From contig NZ_JAFMOX010000064.1 of the NCBI RefSeq assembly GCF_019049655.1, forward strand, positions 62,001 to 126,000: DNA of 64,000 bases, written 5' to 3'. The notes under the pieces were generated by a model. That model had not been told where the DNA came from and did no database searches. It was given only the letters and a program-made list of their open reading frames with translations. Numbering within the stretch: position 1 is the first letter of the stretch; each line of letters begins with the position of its first letter. A program made the translations under genes and the position numbers. This DNA comes from Rahnella rivi (GTDB taxonomy: Bacteria > Pseudomonadota > Gammaproteobacteria > Enterobacterales > Enterobacteriaceae). Below are positions 8,485-17,824 of this stretch, one piece after another.

Positions 8485-9678
8485 ATGTCTGACAGCGTCG
8501 ACATCAAGAAATTATTGTGGATATATCCGGTGAAAATAGATTTTAAGAATAAAAAAATAGTCATCACTAGCATTATTATTATGATTATAACAATTTCCCT
8601 CGTGACCTTAGCATATAGATATCTCTTTCGGGGAAACGTGCAAACTACGGATGATGCTTATGTAGCAGGAAACATAAATCCGGTATCAGCGCTCATTAAT
8701 GGAAGTGTCATTACGGTTAATCATACTGACACCGAATTTGTAAAGGAAGGTGATGTGCTGGCGGTTCTTGATGATACCGATGCACAACTCGCTTATAAAA
8801 AATCTAAACATAACCTGGCGTATGTTGTCAGGCAAACACAACAACTTGCCTTTCAGAATGACCAGCTTGAAGCAGATGTCAGTCAGGCAAAAATTGCGTA
8901 CAGCCAGGCGGTAACTGATTACGAGCGTCAAAACGGACTGAGCCATGATGCATTGATTGCCAGAATGGCGCTTGAACATTATCGAAATAAGGTGTCCTCC
9001 CAAAAAGCAGCATTAGATGCAGCCATTCAGCAATATAAAGCCAGCAAAGCATTGTTGCTTGATACGCCCATTAATGAACAACCGCAGGTTTTGCAGGCCG
9101 CAGATGCCGTTCGAGAGGCGTGGATCACTTTGCAACGTACGGTGATCCGCAGCCCGGTGACAGGGTATATCGCAGAAAGAAATGTGCAGGTTGGTCAGAC
9201 TGTTTCTGCCGGGCAAACGTTGATGTCAGTCATTCCTGTTGAACAAATGTGGGTTAATGCAAACTTCAAAGAAACCCAGCTTAGCGGCGTTTCTTTAGGC
9301 CAGAAAGTGACCATTATCAGTGATATTTACGGAGATGAAGTCCCATATGAAGGACATGTCACCGGGATAAATATGGGAACTGGAGGTAGTTTCTCCCTCC
9401 TGCCTGCGCAAAATGCCACAGGTAACTGGATTAAAGTCGTTCAGCGCGTACCAGTGCGGGTCGCACTCAATCCAGCGCAACTGCTTGAACATCCCTTGCG
9501 AATTGGTCTCTCCACGACGGCGAAGCTCTATTCCAGCGGTCAAAATGAGGTGGGTGATGAAACACTTTCAAAACATGTTATCTCAACCCCCGCCTTAAGC
9601 AGTAAGGCGCTTGTGGTCGAAACACGGGGAATTGAAAGTGTGATCACCGGGATTATTGCGCGAAACGGGGCACAATAA
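8485..9678 (+). CDS. emrK: EmrK-type membrane fusion protein of a tripartite efflux pump
   Basis: Periplasmic adaptor anchored by one N-terminal membrane helix (about residues 28-50). It links the EmrY transporter to a TolC-type outer-membrane channel. HlyD-family features: the TTDDAYVAGNINPVSALINGSV start of the barrel/lipoyl region, a coiled coil at about 110-200, and a second lipoyl half (TVIRSPVTGYIAERNVQVGQ). GTGGSFSLLPAQNATGNWIK and the C-terminal SSKALVVETRGIES are close to E. coli EmrK rather than EmrA. The start is uncertain: the ATG at 8485 lacks a clear SD, a TTG lies 9 bp upstream (8476), and a GTG lies at 8530. The gene overlaps emrY by one base. Confidence 0.92.
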   Translation: MSDSVDIKKLLWIYPVKIDFKNKKIVITSIIIMIITISLVTLAYRYLFRGNVQTTDDAYVAGNINPVSALINGSVITVNHTDTEFVKEGDVLAVLDDTDAQLAYKKSKHNLAYVVRQTQQLAFQNDQLEADVSQAKIAYSQAVTDYERQNGLSHDALIARMALEHYRNKVSSQKAALDAAIQQYKASKALLLDTPINEQPQVLQAADAVREAWITLQRTVIRSPVTGYIAERNVQVGQTVSAGQTLMSVIPVEQMWVNANFKETQLSGVSLGQKVTIISDIYGDEVPYEGHVTGINMGTGGSFSLLPAQNATGNWIKVVQRVPVRVALNPAQLLEHPLRIGLSTTAKLYSSGQNEVGDETLSKHVISTPALSSKALVVETRGIESVITGIIARNGAQ

Positions 9679-11201
9679 TGGCGTGTTCATCATCAGTACT
9701 CCCGCCGCTGAAAGGCAGCACCCTAATTTTTGTCACTATTGCGCTGGCAATGGCGACTTTTATGCAAATGCTCGACTCAACAATAACGAATGTGGCGATC
9801 CAAACGATTTCCGGGTCATTGGGCGCTTCTTCCGATGAAGGAACCTGGGTTATTACATCTTTTGGTGTGGCGAATGCTATTTCGATTCCTGTCACGGGGC
9901 GACTTTCGTTGCGTTTAGGAGAACGACGTCTTTTTTTAATGTCTGTCACACTCTTTTTCATGACATCGTTTTGTTGCGGAGTGGCCTCCAGTCTCGATAT
10001 GCTGATTTTCTTTCGTATCATTCAGGGATTAGTCGCAGGCCCCCTCATTCCGTTATCTCAAAGCCTGCTCCTGCGCAATTATCCCCCGGAGAAACGCACC
10101 TACGCTTTAGCTATCTGGTCTATGACCGTTATCATCGCCCCGATTTTTGGCCCTATTCTCGGGGGCTATATTTGCGATAATTACCATTGGGGATGGATCT
10201 TTTTTATTAATGTCCCTATGGGTATCGCGGTAGTTTTAGTTTGTTCTTTCTTACTGAAGGGCCGGGAAACTGCCACTCAGCCAGTGAAACTCAATCTGAT
10301 CGGACTAAGCCTGCTGGTATTGGGAGTGGGGTCTCTGCAAATAATGCTGGATAAAGGCAAAGACCTTGACTGGTTTAGCTCCTCCACGATTGTGACGCTC
10401 ACAATAATTTGCGTTGTGACTTTGCCCTTATTCGTGCTGCATGAAATAAAAGATAAAAACCCCTTGGTTGACTTAAGTCTTTTCAAATCCCTGAATTTTA
10501 GCATCGCCATTTTGTGTATTGTTTGTGCCTATCTTATCTATTCCGGTGCTATTGTTTTGATGCCTCAACTTTTACAGAGTGTATATGGCTATACTTCAGT
10601 TTGGGCTGGTTTAGCTTACGCACCGATAGGCATAATGCCACTGATCATCGCTCCACTCATTGGTCGCTACAATAAGAACATAGACATGAGACTGCTGGTT
10701 ACATTCAGCTTTACGGTCTATTTCATATGCTATCATTGGCGTTCTGTTACTTTCACTCCGACGATCGATTTTACGTCAATTATTGGGCCGCAGTTGATAC
10801 AAGGGTTCGCGGTTGCGTGCTTCTTTCTGCCTTTAACAACAATATCTTTAGCAGGACTTTCTTACGATAAATTAGCCAGTGCTACAAGCCTGAGTAATTT
10901 CTTGCGCACTCTGTCAGGTTCTGTAGGGATATCTTTGACGATGACGTTATGGAGCCGGAGAGAATCGGTGCATCACACCCAGTTAACAGAAAATATTAAT
11001 TCTGCCAATCCTGTTTTTGAGCATTATATCAGCAATTTAAAAACGGCAGGATTAAGCACTTCTCAGGCGCTGGAATACATTAATCAGACCATTACTCAGC
11101 AATCACTGCTGATTTCTGCGAATGAAATATTCTCTGTTTCATCTTATGTTTTTCTTACACTCACTTTATTGGTTTGGTTTGCTAAACCTTATAAAAAATA
11201 A
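9678..11201 (+). CDS. emrY: EmrY-type MFS multidrug transporter (DHA2, 14 TM)
   Basis: Inner-membrane drug/proton antiporter of 507 aa working with EmrK. Visible motifs include MLDSTITNVAIQTISGSLG in TM1 (motif D1, LDxTIxNVA), GRLSLRLGERRLF (motif A), SQSLLLRNYPPEKRTYALAIW, and the antiporter motif C with APIFGPILGGYI. About 14 hydrophobic segments can be counted. The start ATG overlaps the emrK stop (AATAATGG), indicating translational coupling. In E. coli emrKY is an EvgA target. The substrate here is not predictable from sequence. Confidence 0.92.
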   Translation: MACSSSVLPPLKGSTLIFVTIALAMATFMQMLDSTITNVAIQTISGSLGASSDEGTWVITSFGVANAISIPVTGRLSLRLGERRLFLMSVTLFFMTSFCCGVASSLDMLIFFRIIQGLVAGPLIPLSQSLLLRNYPPEKRTYALAIWSMTVIIAPIFGPILGGYICDNYHWGWIFFINVPMGIAVVLVCSFLLKGRETATQPVKLNLIGLSLLVLGVGSLQIMLDKGKDLDWFSSSTIVTLTIICVVTLPLFVLHEIKDKNPLVDLSLFKSLNFSIAILCIVCAYLIYSGAIVLMPQLLQSVYGYTSVWAGLAYAPIGIMPLIIAPLIGRYNKNIDMRLLVTFSFTVYFICYHWRSVTFTPTIDFTSIIGPQLIQGFAVACFFLPLTTISLAGLSYDKLASATSLSNFLRTLSGSVGISLTMTLWSRRESVHHTQLTENINSANPVFEHYISNLKTAGLSTSQALEYINQTITQQSLLISANEIFSVSSYVFLTLTLLVWFAKPYKK

Positions 11202-12243
11202 GAGGAAGATACTGATGGGCATGAAACGAGTGTTTAATCTATATTTAGCGTTAAAAATCCAGTCTGATTAATTGTCAACGTCCCCTGCCCGTCTGTACAT
11301 TTCTATATTTAGATTATTATCTCTATGGTGGTTTACAGCTTCGGGCACTCTAAACCTTGTGATAGCAGAATAGCGATTACATCTGTCTGCCACTTCCCCC
11401 CCCTTGGCTTTGTGTAAATACAGATATAACCGCGACTGATTTCTCAGTTAACGTGATAGTTCACAGAAACGTAAATAACATCCCTCTCCCCTGAGTGGGT
11501 TATTTTGAAGTTGCGAATGATTTTTTGATGTGAAAAATCGGCAAGTTTCAAATTTTACTATCATTCGGGGATATTACATTTATGTGACAGCAGCCTGAAT
11601 CCTACCAAAACCTCCGATTATGTGCCTGAACTACCAGTCTTCGCTTTGGGAAAACTGCCTCAGATGACAGTTCTCATCCTCACGGGCTTTAGCATTTATA
11701 AAATCAGCGATTTCCATCCTCTGGATACAGTCAATCAGTTGTAAAAGGTGGCTTTAGCAGTTCCATAGATATGATTTCGGTCAGCATGTGGATGATGTCA
11801 CCCAACTCATAGCTTCATAAAGGTGATAAGGCAGTATTGAGGGGCAAAAAAGATGACAAAAAGTTATTTATAAATGTTTTTGACAATTAATTTCTGACGT
11901 TTTATGAGGTGAGACAGGTTGTTATAACTAATTATATAACTTAAGAAACCATGAAAAATGCGATTACTCCTAACCGCTGGATGTTTACTGTACGAAAAAT
12001 TATTGATCTGAATATATTTTTAAAATCCAAATCGAGGAAAATCTTAATTTGCCAAAGATGATATTTTTAGGATTATACCCACAAATATCATCAGTGAAGG
12101 ATGACAGGGGAATTAATACCAGCTTGATTCTGGAGAATTGATACCCTTAAACTTGCTCCGCTTCCCGGTATGTCTGAAATACTGTTCTGCCGGGGTTAGC
12201 GTTCTCAACACTTAACATTGGTAATTACAGCAAGGAAGATTTT
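11202..12243. other. Intergenic region upstream of the fimbrial operon, with decayed coding traces
   Basis: 1042 bp without a convincing intact gene. On the minus strand, about 11755-11635, a protein-like frame reads HLLQLIDCIQRMEIADFI and ends QFSQSEDW-stop. It is broken by a stop upstream, so it looks like a gene remnant. A promoter-like pair, TTGACA (11880-11885) and TATGAG (11903-11908) with 17-bp spacing, points toward the fimbrial genes. An 11-bp inverted repeat (TTAATTGTCAA, 11268-11278; TTGACAATTAA, 11880-11890) brackets 600 bp. Confidence 0.5.
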
Positions 12244-12807
12244 ATGAAAATGAAGAATGTGTTACTACCTGCTTTTGCTTTCGGTTTTTTAATTTCAGCA
12301 TCAGCTGCTTATGCTGAGGGTGAAGTTGATCCGGTTACAACAACTGGCGGCCAGGTAACTTTTAATGGAGAAATTACTAAAGGCGCATGTTCTGTTGCCA
12401 GTGACGACACAAATAAAATTGTTAATCTGGATACTGTGAGATCAAGCGTATTTACTGCTAAAGACCAGGTAGCTAATGCACGTAAACCATTCACCATTTC
12501 CTTACAGGATTGCGACACGACGACATATAAAAATGTTAGCGTAAGTTTCACAGGACAAGCTGATGCGACTTCACCTAACCTTCTGGCAAATAATGCAGGC
12601 GCTGGCGCTGCAACAAATGTCGGGTTGCAGATTTATGGGCCAAATAATGAAGCCTTAGCTCTAGGTACTGGACAAACCGCACCAGTAGCATTGAACGAAG
12701 GCGCTACATCGACTATTAATTTTGCAGCGGACTATGTTTCCACTGCAGCCGTAGTCGGTGCTGGCAAAGTTCAGTCCGTAGCAAATTTCATGCTTACCTA
12801 TAACTAA
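12244..12807 (+). CDS. Major fimbrial subunit (type 1 pilin family)
   Basis: 187-aa secreted pilin and probably the shaft subunit, as the first gene and the one most like FimA. Signal peptide MKMKNVLLPAFAFGFLISASAAYA, then a mature pilin with the paired cysteines (KGACSV and LQDCDTT) that make the conserved disulfide. The N-terminal extension GQVTFNGEITKGAC serves as donor strand, and the C-terminus ends in the alternating pattern QSVANFMLTYN. SD is AAGGAAG. It is followed 60 bp later by a chaperone gene. It lies at the head of a seven-gene chaperone-usher operon. Confidence 0.9.
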   Translation: MKMKNVLLPAFAFGFLISASAAYAEGEVDPVTTTGGQVTFNGEITKGACSVASDDTNKIVNLDTVRSSVFTAKDQVANARKPFTISLQDCDTTTYKNVSVSFTGQADATSPNLLANNAGAGAATNVGLQIYGPNNEALALGTGQTAPVALNEGATSTINFAADYVSTAAVVGAGKVQSVANFMLTYN

Positions 12808-12867
12808 ATAATAATATTAGCTGGTACTCGAGACCAGCTAATAATTGAATAATCCCAGGGGAAAACC

Positions 12868-13551
12868 TTGAAATTTAATTTATTAATTTTACTCATTTTA
12901 ACTTTTATTATGCCCCCTGCTTTCGCCGAAGGGGTCTCGTTAGGGGCTACTCGTTTAATATACCCGGCAGATAAAAGTCAAACTGCGATAAAAATATTTA
13001 ATAACGATAAGAAAAATAATTTCCTCGTCCAATCCTGGGTTACCGATAAGCAGGGAAATAAAGTCGATGACTTTATCGTAACTCCACCACTATTTGTGTT
13101 AAATGCAAATACTGACAGCGTATTACGTATTGTTTATGCTGGTGATAAAAATAAAATACCCAATGACAGAGAGGAACTTTTTTATTTCAATGCTAAAGTG
13201 ATCCCATCTTTAAGTAAAGAGGAACAAGAGCTTAATAACTCGCTATTGGTTTCAATTACAACAAAAATAAAATTATTCATAAGGCCAAATGATTTGAATA
13301 GCGAAGCGAGCGATGCTGCAAAAACGCTCGCTTGCCAGCTCAACGGTAAAACATTACAAATTAAAAACACATCACCATACTACGTAAATATGGTCAATGT
13401 TAGCATCAATAACAAAGAAGTTTCTAAGGCGGAAACCATTGCCCCATTTGGCAATGTAAGCATTGCTATAAAATCATCAGGATCAGAAATAAAATATAGT
13501 TTCATCAACGATTATGGAGTGCAAGTCAATAATAATACTTGCAAGTTATAG
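12868..13551 (+). CDS. Periplasmic fimbrial chaperone (FimC/PapD-like), first copy
   Basis: 227-aa immunoglobulin-like chaperone that caps pilin subunits by donor-strand complementation and delivers them to the usher. Signal peptide ends at PPAFA; then VSLGATRLIYPADKSQTAIKI, with the conserved subunit-anchoring Arg, and the G1 strand region FIVTPPLFVLNANTDSVLRI. C-terminal domain contains SPYYVNMVNVSIN and KYSFINDYG. Its coding region ends about 36 bp before the usher start. The operon has a second chaperone at 17144-17809. Confidence 0.9.
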   Translation: MKFNLLILLILTFIMPPAFAEGVSLGATRLIYPADKSQTAIKIFNNDKKNNFLVQSWVTDKQGNKVDDFIVTPPLFVLNANTDSVLRIVYAGDKNKIPNDREELFYFNAKVIPSLSKEEQELNNSLLVSITTKIKLFIRPNDLNSEASDAAKTLACQLNGKTLQIKNTSPYYVNMVNVSINNKEVSKAETIAPFGNVSIAIKSSGSEIKYSFINDYGVQVNNNTCKL

Positions 13552-13586
13552 TCTTAATTTTAAAAAATAAACGATTGGATCTAGAA

Positions 13587-16091
13587 ATGTATTCCTTAAG
13601 ATTTATTACATTTGCTTTGCTTTTTGTACGCATAGCTCAGGTACATGCTGAGGATTATTTCAATCCATTGTTCTTAGGTAGTGATGTAGCTTCTCTGCAT
13701 GATTTATCATTTATATCTAAAAATAATAACGTTACACCTGGCGTTTATTATTTTGATGTTTATGTAGGCGACAAATTCATCAAGAACAGTAAAATTCGTT
13801 TTGTCGAAGTGAATTCGAAGGAAAAAAAAGTTGAACCGTGCTTCACATCTGAGTTAGTTGACCTTATGCCATTTAACGATAGTCTAAAAAAGAAATTGCG
13901 AGCTATTGGAGATAATAGTAAATGCATAGACTTACAAAAAAATGTTAGTGGCTCATCGTATCAGGTCGAGATGTCGAAGCTGCTTCTGAGAATATCTATA
14001 CCTCAAATATATCTTGATGCCACACGCTCTAGCCTGGCTGATGTAAGAGACTGGGATGATGGTATTCCCGTATTTATTAGTAATTATGACTTTACCGGGA
14101 GTAACTCAAAAAACACAAATAACTCCAATTTTTCATCGTCTTATTTTAGCTTTAATAATAAGCTGAACTACGGAGCATGGCGTTTTAATGGTAATATCTA
14201 CTGGAATCAGAGTCATTACGGTGTAAGTCATCACAATGAAAAAAAGATAAATAACGTCTTTGCGAGCAGAGCTATTCAGGGGCTTAAAAGCAATCTAATC
14301 ATAGGTCAAAATTCATTAGGATCTAATTTATTTGATTCACTTACCTATACTGGTGTTACACTGGCTACATCTGAAGAAATGCGTCCGGAAAGTGAAAGAG
14401 GGTATTCACCTCCGATTAAAGGTATAGCAGATAGCCGCTCTAAGTTAACAATTAGACAAAATGGTGTAATTGTATACCAAACTTATGTTGATGCAGGCCC
14501 CTACGATATTAAGGATTTGAACCCGGTAGGTAGCAGTGGTGATTATCAGGTAGAACTCATTGCTGCAGACGGTACTGTTAAAAATTTTATAATTCCCTAC
14601 TCTACATTGCCTAATTTGTTAAAAACGGGACTATATAATTATTCTGCTACAGCAGGCGAACTTGATCTCCAGGCTGCCAGGAAAGCATCATTTTTTCAAG
14701 GTTCTGCTTCATTTGGCTTGCCGCATGAAACTACAATTTATGGTGGCACTCAGTTATCAGGAAATTATCGATCCTTAGGACTCGGTTTAGCAAAAGATTT
14801 AGGTGGGATTGGTGCGCTATCATTTGATGCCATCAATTCGTATTACACTGAGGATGCGCATGACAAAGAAGTTGGACAATCCTATAGAGTGTTGTACTCA
14901 AAGTCTTTCCAGGATATTGGAACAAATATACAGATAACCGGCTATAGATATTCAACATCTAATTATTACTCACTTAATGAAGCGGTTCAAAAAGATAACA
15001 ACCAGTATATTGACCCGCTTACTGGAGAGTCAGTGAACTATAATTATTCCGGTGCAAGGAAAGCTTCATATCAGTGGAATATATCCCAAAATCTAAACAA
15101 TTTTGGGCAGTTATCTCTATGGGGTAATACTACGGATTATTGGAACGGCGGTACATCGAAAAACATTCAAGCAGGTTGGAATAAAACCTTTAACAAACTC
15201 AATAACATGATGCTGTCCTTAAGTTTTAATAAATATGAGTACAATAAAACAAAAAATAATTTGTTTTTTGTATCTTTTACCATACCCCTTTCCGGTCGCG
15301 GGCGGAACAACATTGCATATATTTCCAATAGCTATACTTATAACAAACAGGATGGAACATACAATAATAATACAAGCTTGTATGGTACTGCGTTAGACAA
15401 TAGAATGGATTATAATATAAATCAAAGTATTAACAGAGAACATGATAACAATACAACATATCTTTCCGCTAATTATAGGTCTGATTATGCAAGATTTAAA
15501 TCAGGTTTAACATTCTCCCCTGTAACAAAACAAGCAGATTACGGAGTTAGCGGTTCTATTTTAGCACATGAAAATGGTATTGTTTTCTCTCAACAAGCGA
15601 ATGACACTGCGATCCTGGTTGAAGCTGCTGGTGCTAGCGGAGCAAGAATTAACCGGGCAGGAGAAAACATTACTATAGATAAGCATGGGTATGCTCTTAT
15701 CCCCTATGCATCGCCATATCATTATAATGATGTTGAATTGGATCCTTTAACATTTGGTGATGACTTTGATGTAGAAGGCAGAGTTATCAAAGTGGCGCCA
15801 ACGCGAGGCGCTGTCTCGAAAGTAGTTTTTGATGTTAAAAGAGGCTATAACTTCTTAGTTTCGGTTAAATATAAAAACAAACCTATACGATTTGGAACAA
15901 TCGTGAGCGAAGAAGGAAATAACTCATTCGCTATTGCCAATGATGATGGAACAGTATATCTGACTGGAGTCAGTAACAATGCCACCTATAAAGTAAAATG
16001 GGATGATGAGGACACTTGTAAATTTGTAATACATTATGACGAGAATTTTAAATCCAGAACAATAAATAGAACTCAGGTCGAATGTCATTGA
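13587..16091 (+). CDS. Outer-membrane fimbrial usher
   Basis: 834-aa usher of the PapC/FimD family that forms the outer-membrane pore for pilus assembly. Signal peptide MYSLRFITFALLFVRIAQVHA, then the typical mature start EDYFNPLFLGSDVASL (N-terminal chaperone-binding domain). Beta-barrel and plug regions contain PIKGIADSRSKLTIRQNGV and VYQTYVDAGPYDIKDLNP, and the C-terminal domains end with the cysteine pair DEDTCKF...TQVECH. The frame is open from 13539, but the ATG at 13587 begins the signal peptide. Twelve bases separate its stop from the next start. Confidence 0.93.
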   Translation: MYSLRFITFALLFVRIAQVHAEDYFNPLFLGSDVASLHDLSFISKNNNVTPGVYYFDVYVGDKFIKNSKIRFVEVNSKEKKVEPCFTSELVDLMPFNDSLKKKLRAIGDNSKCIDLQKNVSGSSYQVEMSKLLLRISIPQIYLDATRSSLADVRDWDDGIPVFISNYDFTGSNSKNTNNSNFSSSYFSFNNKLNYGAWRFNGNIYWNQSHYGVSHHNEKKINNVFASRAIQGLKSNLIIGQNSLGSNLFDSLTYTGVTLATSEEMRPESERGYSPPIKGIADSRSKLTIRQNGVIVYQTYVDAGPYDIKDLNPVGSSGDYQVELIAADGTVKNFIIPYSTLPNLLKTGLYNYSATAGELDLQAARKASFFQGSASFGLPHETTIYGGTQLSGNYRSLGLGLAKDLGGIGALSFDAINSYYTEDAHDKEVGQSYRVLYSKSFQDIGTNIQITGYRYSTSNYYSLNEAVQKDNNQYIDPLTGESVNYNYSGARKASYQWNISQNLNNFGQLSLWGNTTDYWNGGTSKNIQAGWNKTFNKLNNMMLSLSFNKYEYNKTKNNLFFVSFTIPLSGRGRNNIAYISNSYTYNKQDGTYNNNTSLYGTALDNRMDYNINQSINREHDNNTTYLSANYRSDYARFKSGLTFSPVTKQADYGVSGSILAHENGIVFSQQANDTAILVEAAGASGARINRAGENITIDKHGYALIPYASPYHYNDVELDPLTFGDDFDVEGRVIKVAPTRGAVSKVVFDVKRGYNFLVSVKYKNKPIRFGTIVSEEGNNSFAIANDDGTVYLTGVSNNATYKVKWDDEDTCKFVIHYDENFKSRTINRTQVECH

Positions 16092-16103
16092 GGAGAATGT
16101 GCA

Positions 16104-16640
16104 TTGAAACTTAAATTTTTCCAGTATATGTTCTTGTTTGTTCTGATCAACGCTATACACCTACGCAGTTACGCTGCTGATGTGATGGTGAGTATCAATG
16201 GCGCCTTGAGAGATCAAAATTGTAATGTAAATAGTGAAGACCTCACCAAGAATGTTGTTTTTTCTGACTTGAATACATCTGCCTTCAAAGCGCCAGGGAA
16301 TGTGAGTAATAAGGAAGAGATAGACATTGGTTTAGACTGCCTGGGTACTTCGAGCAACATTTCTTACCAATTTACAGGTGAGGCCAATGAACTGGATCCG
16401 ACGTTGCTAAAGATTAAGGGCCAGCCAGATATGTCGGAACCTCTTGCGCAAGGGCTTGCTATTGAAATATTAGATGACAAAGGTAACCGAATTCCTTTGA
16501 ATACCAAGTTAGCCCTGGGTTCACCTGTAACGACCGAAAAATATAATTTAAAATTCTTCTTGCAATACAGAGCGGTCGCAGTCCCTGTTGCAGCTGGTGA
16601 CGCGTCATCAGTACTTTTCCTGGATATGTATTATGATTAA
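16104..16640 (+). CDS. Minor fimbrial subunit, TTG start
   Basis: 178-aa pilin-family protein. Start is a TTG at 16104 preceded by a strong GAGGAGAA SD at 8-nt spacing; an ATG at 16097 opens only five codons. Signal peptide ends near HLRSYAA. Mature part has the cysteine pair (LRDQNCNVNS and IGLDCLG) and a pilin C-terminus (SSVLFLDMYYD). Probably an adaptor or tip-fibrillum subunit, judging by position after the usher. Confidence 0.85.
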   Translation: MKLKFFQYMFLFVLINAIHLRSYAADVMVSINGALRDQNCNVNSEDLTKNVVFSDLNTSAFKAPGNVSNKEEIDIGLDCLGTSSNISYQFTGEANELDPTLLKIKGQPDMSEPLAQGLAIEILDDKGNRIPLNTKLALGSPVTTEKYNLKFFLQYRAVAVPVAAGDASSVLFLDMYYD

Positions 16641-17151
16641 ACAATTTTTAATTTGTCTGGGTTTTATTTTTACCTGTTTTCCAGGTAGTGCTGAGCAGAT
16701 AACTATAAATATCAGTGCAAAGTTGAGCTCATCAACTTGCTCTCTTTCTTCCGGGAGCGATAACTCCGTTGTTAACATGACGACTGGACTCTTAAATGGT
16801 AAGAATTTAGGAGTCCCTTTTGGTCTCACACCATTTAATATAATAATTGAAAATTGTCCTTTAGAAATTAACACAGCCAACGTGAGATTTACTGGAGCTA
16901 GCGATGAGAAAATGCCTAATTTGCTTCAGATTAATTCTGGTGCAGAGGGTGAAGCAAATGGTGTAGCCATTGGATTATATGACATGAATATAACTAACCT
17001 GGACATCAGGAATAATTTTAGTAGCTTTAATTTAACTCATTCATCGGATATTAATAAACTAAGTTTCTACGCTGCCTATGTTAAAACATCTGGCGAAATG
17101 TCTCCCGGAAAAGTCACGGGCGTCACATCATTTGAAATCTCCTATGACTAG
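16633..17151 (+). CDS. Minor fimbrial subunit
   Basis: 172-aa pilin. The ATG at 16633 overlaps the previous stop by 8 bp (ATGATTAA) and opens a signal peptide (MIKQFLICLGFIFTCFPGSA). Cysteines occur in SSTCSLSS and IENCPLE, and the C-terminal strand is TGVTSFEISYD. Its TGLLNGKNLGVPFGLTPFNI segment resembles FimA/FimF-class subunits. Translationally coupled at both ends, so it is probably made in a fixed ratio with its neighbours. Whether it is an adaptor or a terminator subunit is unknown. Confidence 0.86.
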   Translation: MIKQFLICLGFIFTCFPGSAEQITINISAKLSSSTCSLSSGSDNSVVNMTTGLLNGKNLGVPFGLTPFNIIIENCPLEINTANVRFTGASDEKMPNLLQINSGAEGEANGVAIGLYDMNITNLDIRNNFSSFNLTHSSDINKLSFYAAYVKTSGEMSPGKVTGVTSFEISYD

Positions 17152-17809
17152 AATAGTTTTTATCTTAATATTGTCTCTGATTATATTGAGTGCGGACTCT
17201 CTGGCAGGTGTTTCTGTCGTCGGAACCCGTTTTATAATTACTCAAAATACCAAAAGTTTGCCTATAAAAATCATCAATGACAATGAAAATGATTATTTAG
17301 TCAAAACCAATATTTCTGGAAACGATGAAGGTCGCTTTGTCGTAACCCCTCCTTTATTTTTACTTGCTAAGAACACATCTAATATACAGATGCTGATCCC
17401 AGATAAAATAGAAAATATTAAAGCCGACCAACTATATTCACTGACTATTGCATTTATACCCAACTCAAAGAAAATGAAGGATTTCAGTACAATATCATTG
17501 GCACTGAGGTCACATTTTAATTTGATTTACAGACATGATAATCTCTCAAAATTTGATCCTGCGCTCCTTGCCTTGGTAAAGGAAGGTAATGACATTTTTT
17601 GGTTAAGAAATCATTCCAATTTCGTTTTGACTATCAATATAAAATATCCGAGCACTGAGAAATTAGATAGCAGAATAACTTTAATTCCTGAAGGGAAAGT
17701 CAATGTAAGTAAATTTTGCAAATTGAAGAAATGTAATTTTTGGGTTTTTGTAGTCGACGATGATGACTCAATACTTAAAAAAATACATATGAATAATTTT
17801 AATAGTTGA
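17144..17809 (+). CDS. Periplasmic fimbrial chaperone, second copy
   Basis: 221-aa PapD-like chaperone. The ATG at 17144 overlaps the preceding stop (ATGACTAG). Signal peptide ends at ADSLAG; then VSVVGTRFIITQNTKSLPIKI with the conserved N-terminal beta-strand Arg, and GRFVVTPPLFLLAKNTSNIQML for the F1-G1 region. The C-terminal domain (LRNHSNFVLTINIKYPS) is recognisable, with a C-terminal cysteine pair (FCKLKKCNFW). It is clearly diverged from the first chaperone and probably serves the tip subunits or adhesin encoded next to it; that partnership is inference. Confidence 0.88.
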   Translation: MTRIVFILILSLIILSADSLAGVSVVGTRFIITQNTKSLPIKIINDNENDYLVKTNISGNDEGRFVVTPPLFLLAKNTSNIQMLIPDKIENIKADQLYSLTIAFIPNSKKMKDFSTISLALRSHFNLIYRHDNLSKFDPALLALVKEGNDIFWLRNHSNFVLTINIKYPSTEKLDSRITLIPEGKVNVSKFCKLKKCNFWVFVVDDDDSILKKIHMNNFNS

Positions 17810-17824
17810 TTATAAGGATGAATC

